Shown: piece by piece, positions 46,395 through 58,009 of the stretch
Layout of the letters: each line of letters begins with the position of its first letter
Numbering within the stretch: position 1 is the first letter of the stretch
NCBI GenBank assembly: GCA_014898425.1
Contig: RCSZ01000006.1
Span: 1,488,001-1,552,000, forward strand
Source of the DNA: Botryotinia globosa
Lineage: Eukaryota > Ascomycota > Leotiomycetes > Helotiales > Sclerotiniaceae
DNA: 64,000 nucleotides
Direction of reading: 5' to 3'
Notes under the pieces: generated by a model
Told to the model about the DNA's origin: nothing
Databases searched by the model: none
What the model saw: the letters and a program-made list of their open reading frames with translations, nothing else
Program-made: the position numbers and the translations under genes

Positions 46395-47429
46395 ATGACA
46401 TCTACAGCTCAACCCACTCTTTCATTTCCTCGCGAGACTTTCGCAAAGCTCTCTCCTCACCCATACCTTCTTGCACATCTCCAACCAAGCTCTCCAACCA
46501 ATTCATCAAAACGGGCAAACGGTCGATCGCCAACCCAATTTCGCGCTCCACATATCAATACCGGTTCACTCACACATGCTGAAGGTAGCGCAGTCGTGCG
46601 TATAGGAGACACTGCTGTTGTCTGCGGAGTTCGAGGTGAAATTCTACTTGCCAGCAATGTTGGAACGTACCGAGTCGATAAATCCACCACCGCTCCCTCG
46701 TCGCGACCAGGTTACAATGAAGCAAAAGAATTGGATTTACTAGTTCCAAACATCGAGCTAGCTACAGGATGTTCGCCTGCATTCCTACCTGGTCAACCAC
46801 CGAGCACATTGGCACAAAGCTTAAGCACAAGGATATATTCATTATTACATAGTTCGCGCATGGTAGATGATGAGGACTTAAGGATTTGGTATCAATCGCC
46901 AGATCTAAGCGAGCAGGATAGAATGGAAGATGATGAAGAACCAGAAACGGTCGAACCCGAAGTCAAGGCATTTTGGACTTTATATATCGACATTTTGTTC
47001 ATTTCGCTCGATGGAAATCCACTTGATGCCGCTTGGGCCGCTGTTGTATCTGCTTTGAGGAATGTGAGATTGCCAAAGGCACATTGGGACGCCGATCGGG
47101 AGATGGTACTTTGCGATGACGAGGTATCATTGTCGAAAAAACTAACTTTGAGAGGACTGCCAATCGCTGTCACATTCTTAGTATTCAGGGCAAAAGAGCA
47201 AAAGCGCGGAAAGGACAAGAAATTCTGGATCTTGGCAGATCCGGATACATTTGAGGAGGGATTGTGTGACGAGTCAATCACGATGGTTGTTGATTGCAAA
47301 GCAGACAAGCCAAAAATACTGGGGCTGTCAAAAGTTGGTGGAACTACCGTGGGAAAGGATGAGATGAAGCATGTTTTGGAGCTGGCTGAGACAAGATGGC
47401 ATGAGTTCAGTCCGTTGCTCAGTGGATGA
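46395..47429 (+). CDS. RRP43: Exosome complex RNase PH-like subunit Rrp43
   Basis: Single exon, 344 aa. It begins with an RNase PH-fold start (FPRETFAKLSPHPYLLAHL), then FRAPHINTGSLTHAEGSAVV and RIGDTAVVCGVRGE, which matches the Rrp43/EXOSC8 pattern in which the phosphorolytic active site is lost. The middle has LYIDILFISLDGNPLDAAWA and VVSALRNVRLPKAHWD; the end is a second core (DESITMVVDCKADKPKIL). An acidic insertion (EQDRMEDDEEPETVEPEV) sits around residue 180. Rrp43 is one of six proteins forming the hexameric ring of the nuclear and cytoplasmic exosome that threads RNA to Rrp44/Rrp6 for 3'-5' decay. Rrp42 and Rrp45 are the alternatives; the GSLTHAEGSAVVRIGDT block favours Rrp43. Confidence 0.88.
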   Translation: MTSTAQPTLSFPRETFAKLSPHPYLLAHLQPSSPTNSSKRANGRSPTQFRAPHINTGSLTHAEGSAVVRIGDTAVVCGVRGEILLASNVGTYRVDKSTTAPSSRPGYNEAKELDLLVPNIELATGCSPAFLPGQPPSTLAQSLSTRIYSLLHSSRMVDDEDLRIWYQSPDLSEQDRMEDDEEPETVEPEVKAFWTLYIDILFISLDGNPLDAAWAAVVSALRNVRLPKAHWDADREMVLCDDEVSLSKKLTLRGLPIAVTFLVFRAKEQKRGKDKKFWILADPDTFEEGLCDESITMVVDCKADKPKILGLSKVGGTTVGKDEMKHVLELAETRWHEFSPLLSG

Positions 47430-48432
47430 TTGTACAAAATTAATTAAAGAGATTTGATATGGTAGTCATCATTCTCTTAGTGAAGAATGAGCACAGAGTT
47501 CAGAGCCATATTCAGACACCAAGATTTTGCAACCGCCTTACTTTGGTTACAAAAGTTTCTTCCCACACCCCTGAGTGTATGATACTGATCGTCACCTACT
47601 TCTGCACTCTTGCCGATCTTTCATTAACTATAGGTCAGTATCAATGTATCCCAAAGCTTCCATCCAAAGCATTGCCACCTGTCATCTCAGCAGCAAAATG
47701 CACATCGTCGTAGATGTTTTTGTTTGTGATACAAGGAACAAGAGACATTTCTTGACTTCGAGAATCGAAGTTCGTTCTCGCGAAATATTGAGGTGTTATA
47801 TGCCCAAATTTACGATCACATGTTCGTCCTGAAGCCGAATCGCGGAGGAATAGCTGCATGAAGCAATCAATTTGTGCGTCTATGTAGGTGAATCTCACGA
47901 TTCACTGGACTCACCCTCCTACATACTGTTATGTGTCTAAGTCGTGAGAAGTCTCCCAGATGAATATCAATCATCGTGGTTTCCAAAGATCTTATTGATA
48001 TGTCATTTCTTGCTTTCATTCCATATTGCATGTGGAGAGCATCAGGGTCCTATCAACATTTAAGAAAGTAAATGGTATAAACGTATACGCGTTCAAATTT
48101 GATCATATTTAAGACCCCTTGATTTACTCGTTTCCGGTAGGATTTTGATAATTCACTGCAGGTGTATGCCATGTTTCCTTCCGAGTTCAAGGCTTGCAAG
48201 GGCAATTGTATAATGGGCAATCGCTGTGGCACCATTATGATGACTCTTTGGTCGTCGAATGACTCGACGCAACGAAAGTCGTGAATCACTTATTTGTACC
48301 AGGGGGGTGTACGCACCGCAATTATATCGTACATGTACGTTGGCATCTCATTTTCTCATTCTTCAAAGTACCTCCGAAAATCCTCCTCTCACATTTTAAA
48401 TTCCATAGCTTAAAGCACTAAACATACACGAA
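47430..48432. other. Intergenic before the four-TM cluster
   Basis: No gene found in 1 kb. A 12-bp palindrome CGTACATGTACG lies at 48328-48339, about 100 bp before the first four-TM gene. Confidence 0.45.
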
Positions 48433-49296
48433 ATGCAGCTCAAATTGTTTCAGCGGCGCCATAAAATCAGAATTGCTGGGTTAGTCCTGTACTTTCTCGT
48501 CATACCGTTGTTCATTACCATCTTCATGTTTGTGTCGCTTTCTGGCCTGTTTATTCTCAAATTAGAAGATGGTATCAAGAGTGGCGAAACAAATCCTTCT
48601 ACTCATGATCATGTAGAATTCTACGTAACGAAAACCTGCCTTGTTCACGTCCAGTCTGGGTCGGCAGCACACAATATTACATGCTCCGTGCAGCCTTCAG
48701 GTATGTCAGACATAATCATCTTGTTTGGTTCCGAAGAAATCACAAAATGAAGAAATCTGACGACTCTCTAAAGATGTATTACCTCAAATTATCCCACTGG
48801 GAATGCAAGACTTGGTTTCTATGGTTCTAGAGATGGGAAAGAATAGACTCTTGACATACTTCCTTGTGTCGACAATGTCAATAATCGCTTCAGTGCCCAT
48901 CATCTTCATATTCAAGCTCTCCACAATTAGGAAACATTGTATCGCTCTATCGGTTTGCAATCTTGTTAGACACCAACTTCCATTTCCTGTTGACACTACA
49001 TTCTAACCCAGATATGCAATCAGATCACCTCTATATTTCTCATACTAGCCACGACGAGTATCTCCCAACTGCCTTCACAAGTCTTGAACGCCGTTGCTGC
49101 AACTGCGTCATCAACCAAAATATTGGTGGTGAGAGGAATTTGGCTTTTATTTGTAAGCTCACTGACTACAATTGTTAGTTGTGTTACTTTGTGTGCTTTT
49201 GTTGTTCTTGGCTGGAAAAAGATCTGGAGGGATGAAGACGAGAATTGGATTTGGGAACATATACATAAATACTGCTGTTGTTGTTCTCGTTCCTAG
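48433..49296 (+). CDS. Four-transmembrane protein A (SUR7/PalI-claudin-like), first of three tandem paralogues
   Basis: Model join(48433..48700, 48774..48952, 49012..49296), 243 aa, introns 73 and 59 bp in phases 1 and 0. Membrane spans: about 14-42 (GLVLYFLVIPLFITIFMFV), then LTYFLVSTMSIIASVPIIFI, a third around ICNQITSIFLILATTS and a fourth IWLLFVSSLTTIVSC. The loop after span 1 has two cysteines (VEFYVTKTC, NITC with an N-glycosylation sequon), the layout of claudin-like/SUR7-PalI proteins. It ends in a short cytoplasmic tail with four adjacent cysteines (KYCCCCSRS), candidates for palmitoylation. It lacks the aromatic LWYYC form of its neighbours, so it is the most diverged copy. Expected in the plasma membrane or an internal membrane; function unknown. 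Confidence 0.75.
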
Positions 49297-50155
49297 AAAG
49301 AAAGGATCAGCCTGTCTATTTGCAGAGTTTGAAGTTTAGTACCATGAAATTGTCATCCTTTTTGATGTTTCCTGGAAGTAACATTTCGTGATTTTAGATA
49401 CTCCCAACATAGCAAATGTGATCCACCCATCAATCCAAAGCTATATTTGCACATGCCTTCGAGTTCATACTTCCAGACCTATTCTCAAAAGCTTGATACG
49501 ATTAAATAGTGTGTACACAGAGAAAAATGAAACAGGGCCTCCATTCATTTGCATTTGACGCGAAAGTCACTTCCCTGCTGCTGATTTTTATTTTTATACT
49601 GTGTTGCCATAACAACCATTCTTCTTCTTCTTCTTCTTAGAATTTCTCAATATCAATCTTTTCATCGACACAAGCTCACATGAACTCGCAAGTGCGGATA
49701 ATGGGACGAGTGAATTTTGAGGGGTGTATGACTTGATTTGGAGTTGGGGACCTGATAGTACATCTCATCCAATCAAACTCTTTGGTGCAGAGAGTATGAG
49801 ATGCCTTTCTCGTTGAGTATCGCATCATAAGGTTGCGAAAAATGGCACCTTCTGCCCAGCCCCTTTTCCTCTGATCGAAATTTTACATCCAGGCTATCTG
49901 TATTTTCTTGATTCACCTACACATGGGTGCATCGCCACTGAATTCTATGAGTTTCAAATTGAGCAGAAGTGAATAATATCAGTATGTAATTTCTCGGTTC
50001 GGGTCAATACAAAAATTAAGATGATTTGTGTAGACTTTTAAAGCTCCTTGATATAACCCTTTATAGCCCTGTTCGACTGTACTTTCTCTCACACAACTAT
50101 CTTTCATCCCCAGAAATCAATCTCGAATAGTCAAACAGATATAACAGTTTGCATT
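49297..50155. other. Spacer between four-TM genes A and B
   Basis: 859 bp, no gene. A (TTC)6 microsatellite is at 49619-49636. Confidence 0.5.
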
Positions 50156-51502
50156 ATGGCTGACAAAGCCCAAGACGAAGCGGAAAGGGTCGCTTTAAAT
50201 CCATCCTCAGGAGAAGGCGTCACTCCCAAAGAGAATGTGCGAGGAGGCAAGCCAGGAATCTGGCAGTCAGGAAAAAACTGCCTTTCGTACTTCTCTACCC
50301 TCAGTATCTTCACGATTACCACTCTCCTTATGATTCCTGGTCTCGCTCTTGCATGCTATCATCAAAAAGCACTTCAACTCCTGACGCTCACTACTACATC
50401 CACTTCCCCTGGTAAGATTACTGGAGGTTTAAATGTAACAGATGGAAGTGGAGATAATCTCACCTATAAGATATATCTATGGTATTATTGTATTTCGGGA
50501 GTTACTGCTAGATATGGCAATCTCGTGAACATAACGGATAGATGTCATCAGTCAAGACAAGGTATGTACCTCCCGTTTTCTTTTCCTTGGTATGAAATCG
50601 CATGTCTAACACCCTTTTCTTTAACACAGCATTAACTTATCACATTCTCCCCACCCTTAACTCAACCTTTACACCTCCTCTTCCTGGATACGATGCCTCT
50701 GGTCCTATCATGGCGATAAATAATCTCTTTCAAAACTACGCGTATCCGGCTTTCGCCTCCTACGTCGCCGCCATTTTTCTTCTAATCATATTTGCCAGTC
50801 TTTTTAACTGGTGGTTCGGTGCTACCGCTACGCCACACAAGAAGACCCTTATGCTCGCACTTTCCGTAAGTTGTCCATTCTTTCTCTCTCACTACTGAAC
50901 TCACCCATCCCCAATCAATCTCCTAACATATCATCCCCTAGATCTTTACAGGTTGTTTCGCCACCCTTGCAGCACTCCAAACCTATCTCTGCTACCAGAC
51001 CATCTACATCCTCAATCACACCATGGAACATTCCAAATCCAGTCTAAACATATCCATCGCACCCGGTTTTCTCTACCTCATCATAATCCACCTCTTCTGG
51101 ATCATCCTCCTTCTCAACGTCTTCATCATCCCCATCTCAACATGCATCAAGCGCCGCCGCGCGAAGCGACAACTCCAAGCCCTAGAAGCCGATGCACACG
51201 AGCTCAAAGAAAACGAAACGCTAAACGGCGACACTAAAGTATGTAGTACTCCAGCGGAGCCTGCTGATTCGGAGTCCAGTGATGATGGTTATGATATGCC
51301 TCCTCGTGGTGCACCTCAATATGGTGTGCCCACATATCCTCATCCTGGCATGCAGAATCAGGGATATTATGGTCATGGCTATGGTGCGCAAATGCCCATG
51401 TCTATGCCTTTGCCTATGTTTGATGCCATGCAGGACAGGATGTATCAACCACAGTCTGGAGAACGCAAGAAAAGGGGGAAGCGAGAACAAGGAAGAGATT
51501 AG
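50156..51502 (+). CDS. Four-transmembrane protein B (SUR7/PalI-claudin-like), second paralogue
   Basis: Model join(50156..50561, 50630..50865, 50942..51502), 400 aa, introns 68 and 76 bp in phases 1 and 0, at positions equivalent to those in proteins A and C. A cytoplasmic start of about 45 residues leads to span 1 (LSIFTITTLLMIPGLALACY). The external loop has YKIYLWYYC and NITDRC, a claudin-like aromatic-plus-two-cysteine signature, with sequons NVT, NLT and NIT. Spans 2-4 are YVAAIFLLIIFASLFNWWF, IFTGCFATLAALQTYLCY and FLYLIIIHLFWIILLLNVF. The long tail starts with KRRRAKRQ and ends Gly/Tyr/Met/Pro-rich (GYYGHGYGAQMPMSMPLPM) and basic. SUR7-family proteins organise membrane microdomains or pH/cell-wall signalling; the role here is inferred only from topology. 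Confidence 0.8.
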
Positions 51503-51603
51503 GAAGTGTAATACGTAGAGGATTTGGTGGTTGAAAATCGCATTTCTGCAATACTAAGATTTTTCATTACGTTACCTTTTGGTTGAACTCCTAGATGTGG
51601 AAT

Positions 51604-51617
51604 GACTCGAAAGAGTC
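51604..51617 (+). other. Small hairpin, GAAA loop
   Basis: GACTC-GAAA-GAGTC, a perfect 5-bp stem closed by a GNRA tetraloop if transcribed on the plus strand. Confidence 0.5.
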
Positions 51618-51690
51618 GGTCGAGTCAAATACATGGCTCGAATCTCCAAATCTTTTTGTTAGTTGAGCTTTCGATAGGACATTTGAGAAT

Positions 51691-51704
51691 GACTCGGAAG
51701 AGTC
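51691..51704 (+). other. Small hairpin, GGAA loop
   Basis: GACTC-GGAA-GAGTC, the same stem (6 bp with the flanking T-A) with a different GNRA loop, 87 bp after the first copy. Confidence 0.5.
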
Positions 51705-51921
51705 AGATAGAAGTTAGATACAAGTCATACCTTTTCATGATTCATGAATTGCGATCCATAGAATCTAGTTTGAGAAAATCTTATAAAGTTTTCCCTTCAC
51801 CTTTTTCTTCTCTGCTCCTTTCCCACTTCCACTTTCGCAAGTCTCTATCAAACCCAAATATCATAACCCCAATACCAACTCCAACAAACACACAACAACC
51901 AAGACTCAAATACCATTTATC

Positions 51922-52982
51922 ATGTTAAAATGCCTTCACATCCCCAAAGAAAAACGCCAAGGTCCTGCCCGTAGATACTACCACGGTCTCTGCACCGTCA
52001 CCGCCACCTCCATCATCGTCATCATGTTCATTCTCATATCCCTAGTGTACCAATTCCCGGGAAAAAACAACTCGATTCTCGACATTGAAACCCCAAGCAT
52101 AACATACAAAATCTACGTCTTCCAATACTGCGTATCCCGCGGCCTCGAAAACGACAGCGGGGTCGACAAAAATCCGAATGCGAAAGATGGGCTGGGGTGT
52201 CATTTAGATCTTAACCGTAAGAGATATTCCTCCTTTTCTAATTCCCCTTTTCAAGTTCATTAACACATCACTATCTATATCACAAATAAACACACGTGCA
52301 CGAAAAAAGCATAAAACTAACCTAACATGACAAATCCCAGCCCTCGGCTACATCGTCGCCACAACAAACATACAAGCAGAACCCAGCGATCTCACCACCT
52401 TCTACGCATTAATGGCCGTCGCATTCGCCTTCTACTACGTTGGCTGTCACGTAATCGTCCTCACAATCTATCTCTGGTGGCGATGGTATAACCGGCACTT
52501 TAACCCTGGAGAAAAAGTTCCCAAGAAAAGTTTCACAAAATTGTTGCTCGCGTGCTTTGTGCGTATCTCCCTGAACTATCCCACCCCGTCCCCACCCCCT
52601 TACCAAAAACCGACAAAAAAACTAACATCCATCACACCAGATCGGACTAACCATCTTCTGCATCCCCGCCTCCTGTCTAACCCACGCCTCCTATCTCGGC
52701 AGCGGAATCGCCGGCGGCGGAATCCCCAAATCCTATTCCAAGATCGGGAATCTCTACATGCTCTTCGTGCATTCTCTGTGGCTCTGGTATCTCGCTTCTC
52801 TCCTCGTCATTTTTCTGCTCCGCAGAAAAGAATACCCCAAGCCGCCTAAAGAGAAGAAGGAACAGGGAGAAGAGAAGTCAGAAGACACGGAATCGGTTTC
52901 GGGTTCGGGTTCGTCTTATGGAACTGAGTGGGATTATGGCTCGGATCCTGTGGGTCCGACTTATTGGCCGTCAGGACACTAG
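51922..52982 (+). CDS. Four-transmembrane protein C (SUR7/PalI-claudin-like), third paralogue
   Basis: Model join(51922..52216, 52341..52558, 52641..52982), 284 aa, introns 124 and 82 bp in phases 1 and 0. Span 1 is TATSIIVIMFILISLVYQF; the outer loop has YKIYVFQYCVSRG and then a second cysteine in GLGCHLDLN, directly comparable to protein B. Spans 2-4 are LMAVAFAFYYVGCHVIVLTI, LLLACFIGLTIFCIPASC and MLFVHSLWLWYLASLLVIFL. The cytoplasmic tail is first Lys/Pro-rich (RRKEYPKPPKEKKEQ) then Ser/Gly/acidic, unlike the tail of B. It is a complete frame with no damage. Likely plasma-membrane protein; partner proteins unknown. Tail divergence between the three copies suggests they differ in cytoplasmic contacts. 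Confidence 0.8.
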
Positions 52983-54548
52983 GTGATGGGGGTAGTTGTG
53001 TACGATGTTGAGGAGTCGGAGTTTCTTTCATAGATGCGTACATAGGATATCTGTTTTTTTATAGAGTTTTTTCTATCTCGATGAGTATACACATATATTC
53101 ATAATAACCGACGCAGAGATTACGTGGACCTCTACACTAGTGAAAGGTATTGGTGACACCACACAATCAACGTCCAAGTCATAGATACTATGCCTTTGAT
53201 ATATGTTAGCCTCATAAGCGACCCACTCCCCCAAAGAAATTATAACCTCTTAGCTCTAGCAAAACCATCCCCATGCCCATCCCCATCCCCATCCCGATAC
53301 CATAATCTCACCCCCTCCAAATCCATATATACATGACCCTATCAAACATCTCACTTGAGAACTTAAGAACTTAAGAACATGACATCCATTAATTGCTAAC
53401 TCAACACTCACTCCCACTCCCACACTTCCACATTCCCCTCCACATTCCCTCCATAGCACCACCACAGTACCACCATAGCATCCCATCCCATCCCATCCCA
53501 TCCCAAAACCTAAATACATTACACCCTCTATCAAAGCCCTCAGCATACATACCCCAACATCCACAATATCCCATCCCTCGACACGACTCAAAGTAGATAT
53601 ACTTCAAAAGTGTTCATCTCAAAGGAAATAACAACCAACCTCCCCACTAACCAAAGGTCCAAATCTCATTCCTTATATCCTCCGAATCCATACATAATGA
53701 ATGATTAGCACTAGCCAGCTCAATAGTACTTATTTGACTCCTGTCGACACAATAGTTGCATCGCAAACATGGATAATTTCATCTCACATCTCACACCTCA
53801 CCAACCCGTGCAACACTGGTTGAACACAGAGTCCTACTACCATTTGTCAATCAAATCAATTTATTGAGTGTACGTGTGCATTGTCATCTACTACTAGGTT
53901 TCTCCCTTCTACCCAACAATCCACCCCTGCCGCTCTTATCCGCCCCTAAACCTTTGACCATCGACTCTACATTACTCTCGTACTCGATTTCATTCCAACA
54001 ACTCTCTCTTTCCTCAATCTCTAACCAAATCCACGAGGATGGGCACATCTGAGTCCACCCAATCCAGTCACTAACCCTAACTGTATTTCTCAAGACCCTT
54101 TCCAGCCCTCAAATCTCGCTGGCATTAAAAAAGATTTCCTATCTTCCACGACCCCCTCCAACCTCCCTTGAGCTATGAGGCTGTTCATGTGTACTCCCAT
54201 ACGCCTATGAAATCAAATAACAATTTGTGGGCCATTCGACCCCTCAAAATAATTCAAGAAAAGAAAGATCCTTCATGGTGTAAGAATCAAAGTCGAAGCT
54301 CAAGTGAAAAAAAAACAAAAACTTAAAGGTCTCTAGTCCGAGAGTTCATGCAGAGTACCATATCCAAACTCGGGGACGTTAGGCAAGAGTGATATACCAC
54401 GCGAAGGTAATAGCAATGCAGGAAAAGGAGAACAAAATATGGTAATCACGCGTGCTCGATGAATGTTAAATCAGACGCAGGCATCTAGGTCCTTGTTATC
54501 TAGAGTGCAATAAAGAGACAAATGACGAACTTGATGTCGATTGGTAAT
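52983..54548. other. Intergenic with simple repeats
   Basis: About 1.6 kb, no gene. C-rich hexamer repetition (CCCCAT-type) at 53266-53296 and (CATCC)5 at 53479-53505. The right end is the 3' flank of Pal1. Confidence 0.5.
53479..53505. repeat. (CATCC)n microsatellite
   Basis: Five units in tandem plus a partial one. Confidence 0.85.
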
Positions 54549-56512
54549 TCAAAGCAGCTGAGGTGTTGGTGTTGGCAATGGCTTGTTCTCAACCCTTGGC
54601 TTTCGTGGCCCTCCCTTCAAACTCTTAACTCTAGACAAGAACCCTCCTCCACCATTGGATACGGGAGGCCTGGAAGATTCGCCAATGCTATCGCTAGTGA
54701 CACGCCTTTCGATTCCTGGGGGGTTAGAAGGAGCACGAGAGCGACCGGGTCTTGGTGGCAGTTCAGCAAATGTACCTGTTTCCTCCTTGATAGTATCATC
54801 GCCCTTGCCAAATTCATTGAAAAATGGATTAGCTTCATTACTCCTCCTTCCACCGGGTGTGTATCCGTCTGGAGAAGTGGCGTGGTACATGCCTTCTGGG
54901 CTAGTCATTCTCCCAGAAGGTCCGTAGTCGCGCCGGCTATTGATGCCGCGGATCTTCTGTGCCAATGACTTCTTTCGAGATAGCCCGCCATCCATGCCCA
55001 GTTGCTCATTCTGGTTCTTTTGAACAGCTGAACGAGAGGCTGGAGCACCTTCGAGGAAAGTAGAAGTTCCCAGGCCCATGGATTCTTCACCATGAACTGG
55101 CTCAACACGTGTGGTTGCACTTTCAATGGCAGATTCTGTGCGGCTAGGCATTCCCGGGCGATGAGTATAAGGTTCAAAATTATCGACTTTATCTCCCCCA
55201 CGGGAATAATCAAGATGTGCTTCTGCGTCATTATTGCCCATAAATGTTGCATGATCAGGTTTCTTGTTCAGAGGTCCTCCACCACCAAGTGAATTGTTGG
55301 CTGAATCTTTAGCGAAGGCTTGCATTGGAGCACGACGACTTCCTGCTCGATTACGGTCTGGGTTGCAGGCGTCAAATGGCCCATCATGATGGAATGCTGT
55401 ACGCCAGTTAGTAGTTTTATTAGAGAGAGAATGATAATTTTTCTCAACTTACTGCCAATTCCGAAAATGCTGGTGGCATCTAGTTGATCAATAACATCGA
55501 GAGGTGCCTTCTTCTTGGCCTTTTCTGCAGCGCGCTTACGATCACGATGTCTTTTTTCCTTCTCCAAGCGTCTACGTTGATCTTCTGGATCAAGTAATTT
55601 GGGCTTTCGTTCCATGATAGATGTGTCGGAGTTACGTCTTGCTCTTTGCCTTGGGCTATCGTTGGGGTCGGCAAAAATATCTAATACTTCTTCTTCGCGT
55701 GGCCTGCTGCTCAAAGATGGCTTTGCAGCTGCTCTTCTCGCACGCATTGCCTCTTCCTGTGACCTCATTGGTCTATGTCCCGATGGCCTTCCCGGAGGGA
55801 TGTTCTCTGCCTGTGGTCGGCTTGTGCCCGTGTTTGAGCGTACCATGCCCGGTTTGGTATTTCTGTTTGGAATAGGTTTATCTCCAATTGTCAGTTCGTC
55901 CTGCATTGTTGATGTCAGTAATACGTTCTTATGTAGCCATATTTATTGTAGGCTGGGTTCCTCCTGAAGTGTGTTCTTGTGTTCTTCGGGCTTTATGTCT
56001 AGCCAACGAGATTATGAGAAGGGAATTCATGGTTTGAGATGAACGTACAAATAAATCCGCCGCGTTTCCTGTTAGAGCTGGCCCTGGGGAAATCGGGCTT
56101 GTTCGAGAAAATGCCATCGCATCTGGTGCTTTTTGGTTCGTAGTTGGAGAATCGAGAAATGGATTTCGAGATAGAGGTCTTGGAGGAGGTTCTCGGGGGG
56201 ATCGTTGGGTAGAAGAAGGCATAGCTGGAGACACGGCTCGATTTCTAAAGGGGTTGTTGGATGATAGATTGGCTGAAAGTCCAGGCGATCGATTGCCTGT
56301 TTAGAAAATAAGATTCAAATATCAGTCTATGTATTCATGCTTGTCGTTGATGGGGAATGACGGGAAGAGTGAAACGCTGAACATCCAACTTGATACAGGC
56401 CAGCCGTGATAAGTGGGGATGACAGTTTTGTCGTCGCAGACTTGCGGCGCATAGATTACAAGAATGATTTGAACTTACCATCAAAATCTGGTTGGATAGA
56501 GCTTAACGACAT
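54549..56512 (-). CDS. PAL1: Cell-morphology/endocytosis protein Pal1
   Basis: Model complement join(54549..55396, 55453..55900, 56049..56296, 56479..56512), 525 aa, introns 56, 148 and 182 bp. The tiny first exon (MSLSSIQPDFDG) is fixed by its GTAAG donor and the phase-1 junction to NRSPGLSANLSS. The Pal1 signature FHHDGPFDACNPDRNR spans exons 3 and 4, preceded by a basic coiled stretch (RRRLEKEKRHRDRKRAAEK). Three NPF motifs (about 26, 56 and 433) are EH-domain ligands, matching the known association of Pal1-family proteins with Ede1/End3-type endocytic adaptors. The rest is disordered, Pro/Ser/Gly-rich. In fission yeast Pal1 sits at growth sites and maintains cylindrical shape. No missing part was seen. 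Confidence 0.93.
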
Positions 56513-57723
56513 TGCGGCAATGATTGCGATGACGACACAGATCCCAGAATTAATTACTGTAATAAGTTGTGATGAGTTGATTAAAGGAATCAGGGGAATG
56601 TGATCCGGGTTATTTTTCAATTTGACGTCGTTGTATTGGTGTGGAAAGCAAATAAAGTCTTCTATTCGTCGTTCCTCTTTTAGAGGGATGTTTGAAAGTT
56701 TGATAGGGTTCTTTCTAGTCCAGGGAAAACAAGAGGTAGGCGGGTGATGGATGACGATGACTGGTTGTTGCTAAGGTATTGGGAGGTAGGTTGATTTGAA
56801 GGAGTGAGTCCGTTTCTTGGAGCTTGGGATGAGATGGTTTTGATGATTCTTGTTGGTTCCTCTAGCTCTCCCGCTTCTAGAACAAGTTGTACACGAATAC
56901 TGCACTATATCGTACTGTAATTGAATCAAGAGGAAACCACCTGGGCGAGCAAGGTAAAAGAGAACAGACCGATATCGATTTTGGTCCGTGTCAGGATAAA
57001 CGGTGAATTCCCTAGCGACCGAGGCCCAAGCAAGCACTCACTGCCTATGTATGTGGTGACTGGTGTGGTGGTGTGGTGGTGTGTAAATTTATGTTTGAGA
57101 CGTGTAAAATCGATTGGATGCCAATATCAATACTAATGACAATATTGATCTGATATTCCTGTTCCCCCTTAAGCTTAGGAAAGGCGTCGTGTCGTCCTCT
57201 CTTCTTTTCCTTGGTCCTTTCACTTTAAGTCTCAGGATTAATTGCTCGCAATCAAACAAATTAAAATCCTTTGGGGGAACCTCAAAGATGGTAAGGAAGG
57301 GATGGGAGGGGGGGGAGGGAAAGAAATGTGGATAGAGATGGGACAGGATGTGAGATGCGAAAATGCTTGATGTGCAATCGTAATCTTATATCCCCGTTCG
57401 TCTCCCTTGATACCCTCCGCTGAAATTGATTTCAGAGCCGAATTTGATTCGAGGAATTTGTATCAAGTGTGGATTCGATTTCGACTGCTTGACGATCTTC
57501 AAATTTAGTAATTGTGGTTCTCTACCAAATTCCTTGTCAAATCTGCAAAGTATAAGTAGGGAATCGAGGGTTGAAATTGTTCAGGAGTCGATAATAATGT
57601 GGATTGGTAAGTTGTGGGGGGTTGAATCGGAAAGCAAATGAAGGGCGAAATGAAGTTTGAAGTTCCAGATGTTTGATTAATCAATGGCAGGATGAATGGG
57701 GTGAGAATGAGGATGTAGCTTGT

Positions 57724-57750
57724 ATGGATGGATGGATGGATGAATGAATG
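57724..57750. repeat. GGAT/GAAT tetranucleotide repeat
   Basis: About four GGAT units followed by GAAT units. Confidence 0.85.
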
Positions 57751-57986
57751 TATAAATTTGACCGTTTCCTCTTTCGTTGGAATGCAGGAGATGAAGAGGT
57801 CGAGGGAGCGAGGGATAGAGGGATAGAGGGCGAGAAGGAGAGAAGGAGAGAAGGAGACAAGGAGGGGACGACGAGGAGGGGGAGAAGCGGAAGTTTTATG
57901 CGGAATCCACGGTGTATAAAAAGCAGGGAGTAGCTGTTCGTCCGTCTTCTTCGTATCTCTTCTCTTTTTCCAATAATGATGATTAT

Positions 57987-58009
57987 GTAGGTAGGTAGGT
58001 AGGTAGGTA
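57987..58009. repeat. GTAG tetranucleotide repeat
   Basis: Five to six GTAG units in tandem. Confidence 0.85.

Larger units (their letters stand above)
51503..51921. other. Spacer between four-TM genes B and C with twin hairpins
   Basis: 419 bp. Holds two nearly identical small hairpins (51604-51617 and 51691-51704) listed below; otherwise nothing seen. Confidence 0.5.
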
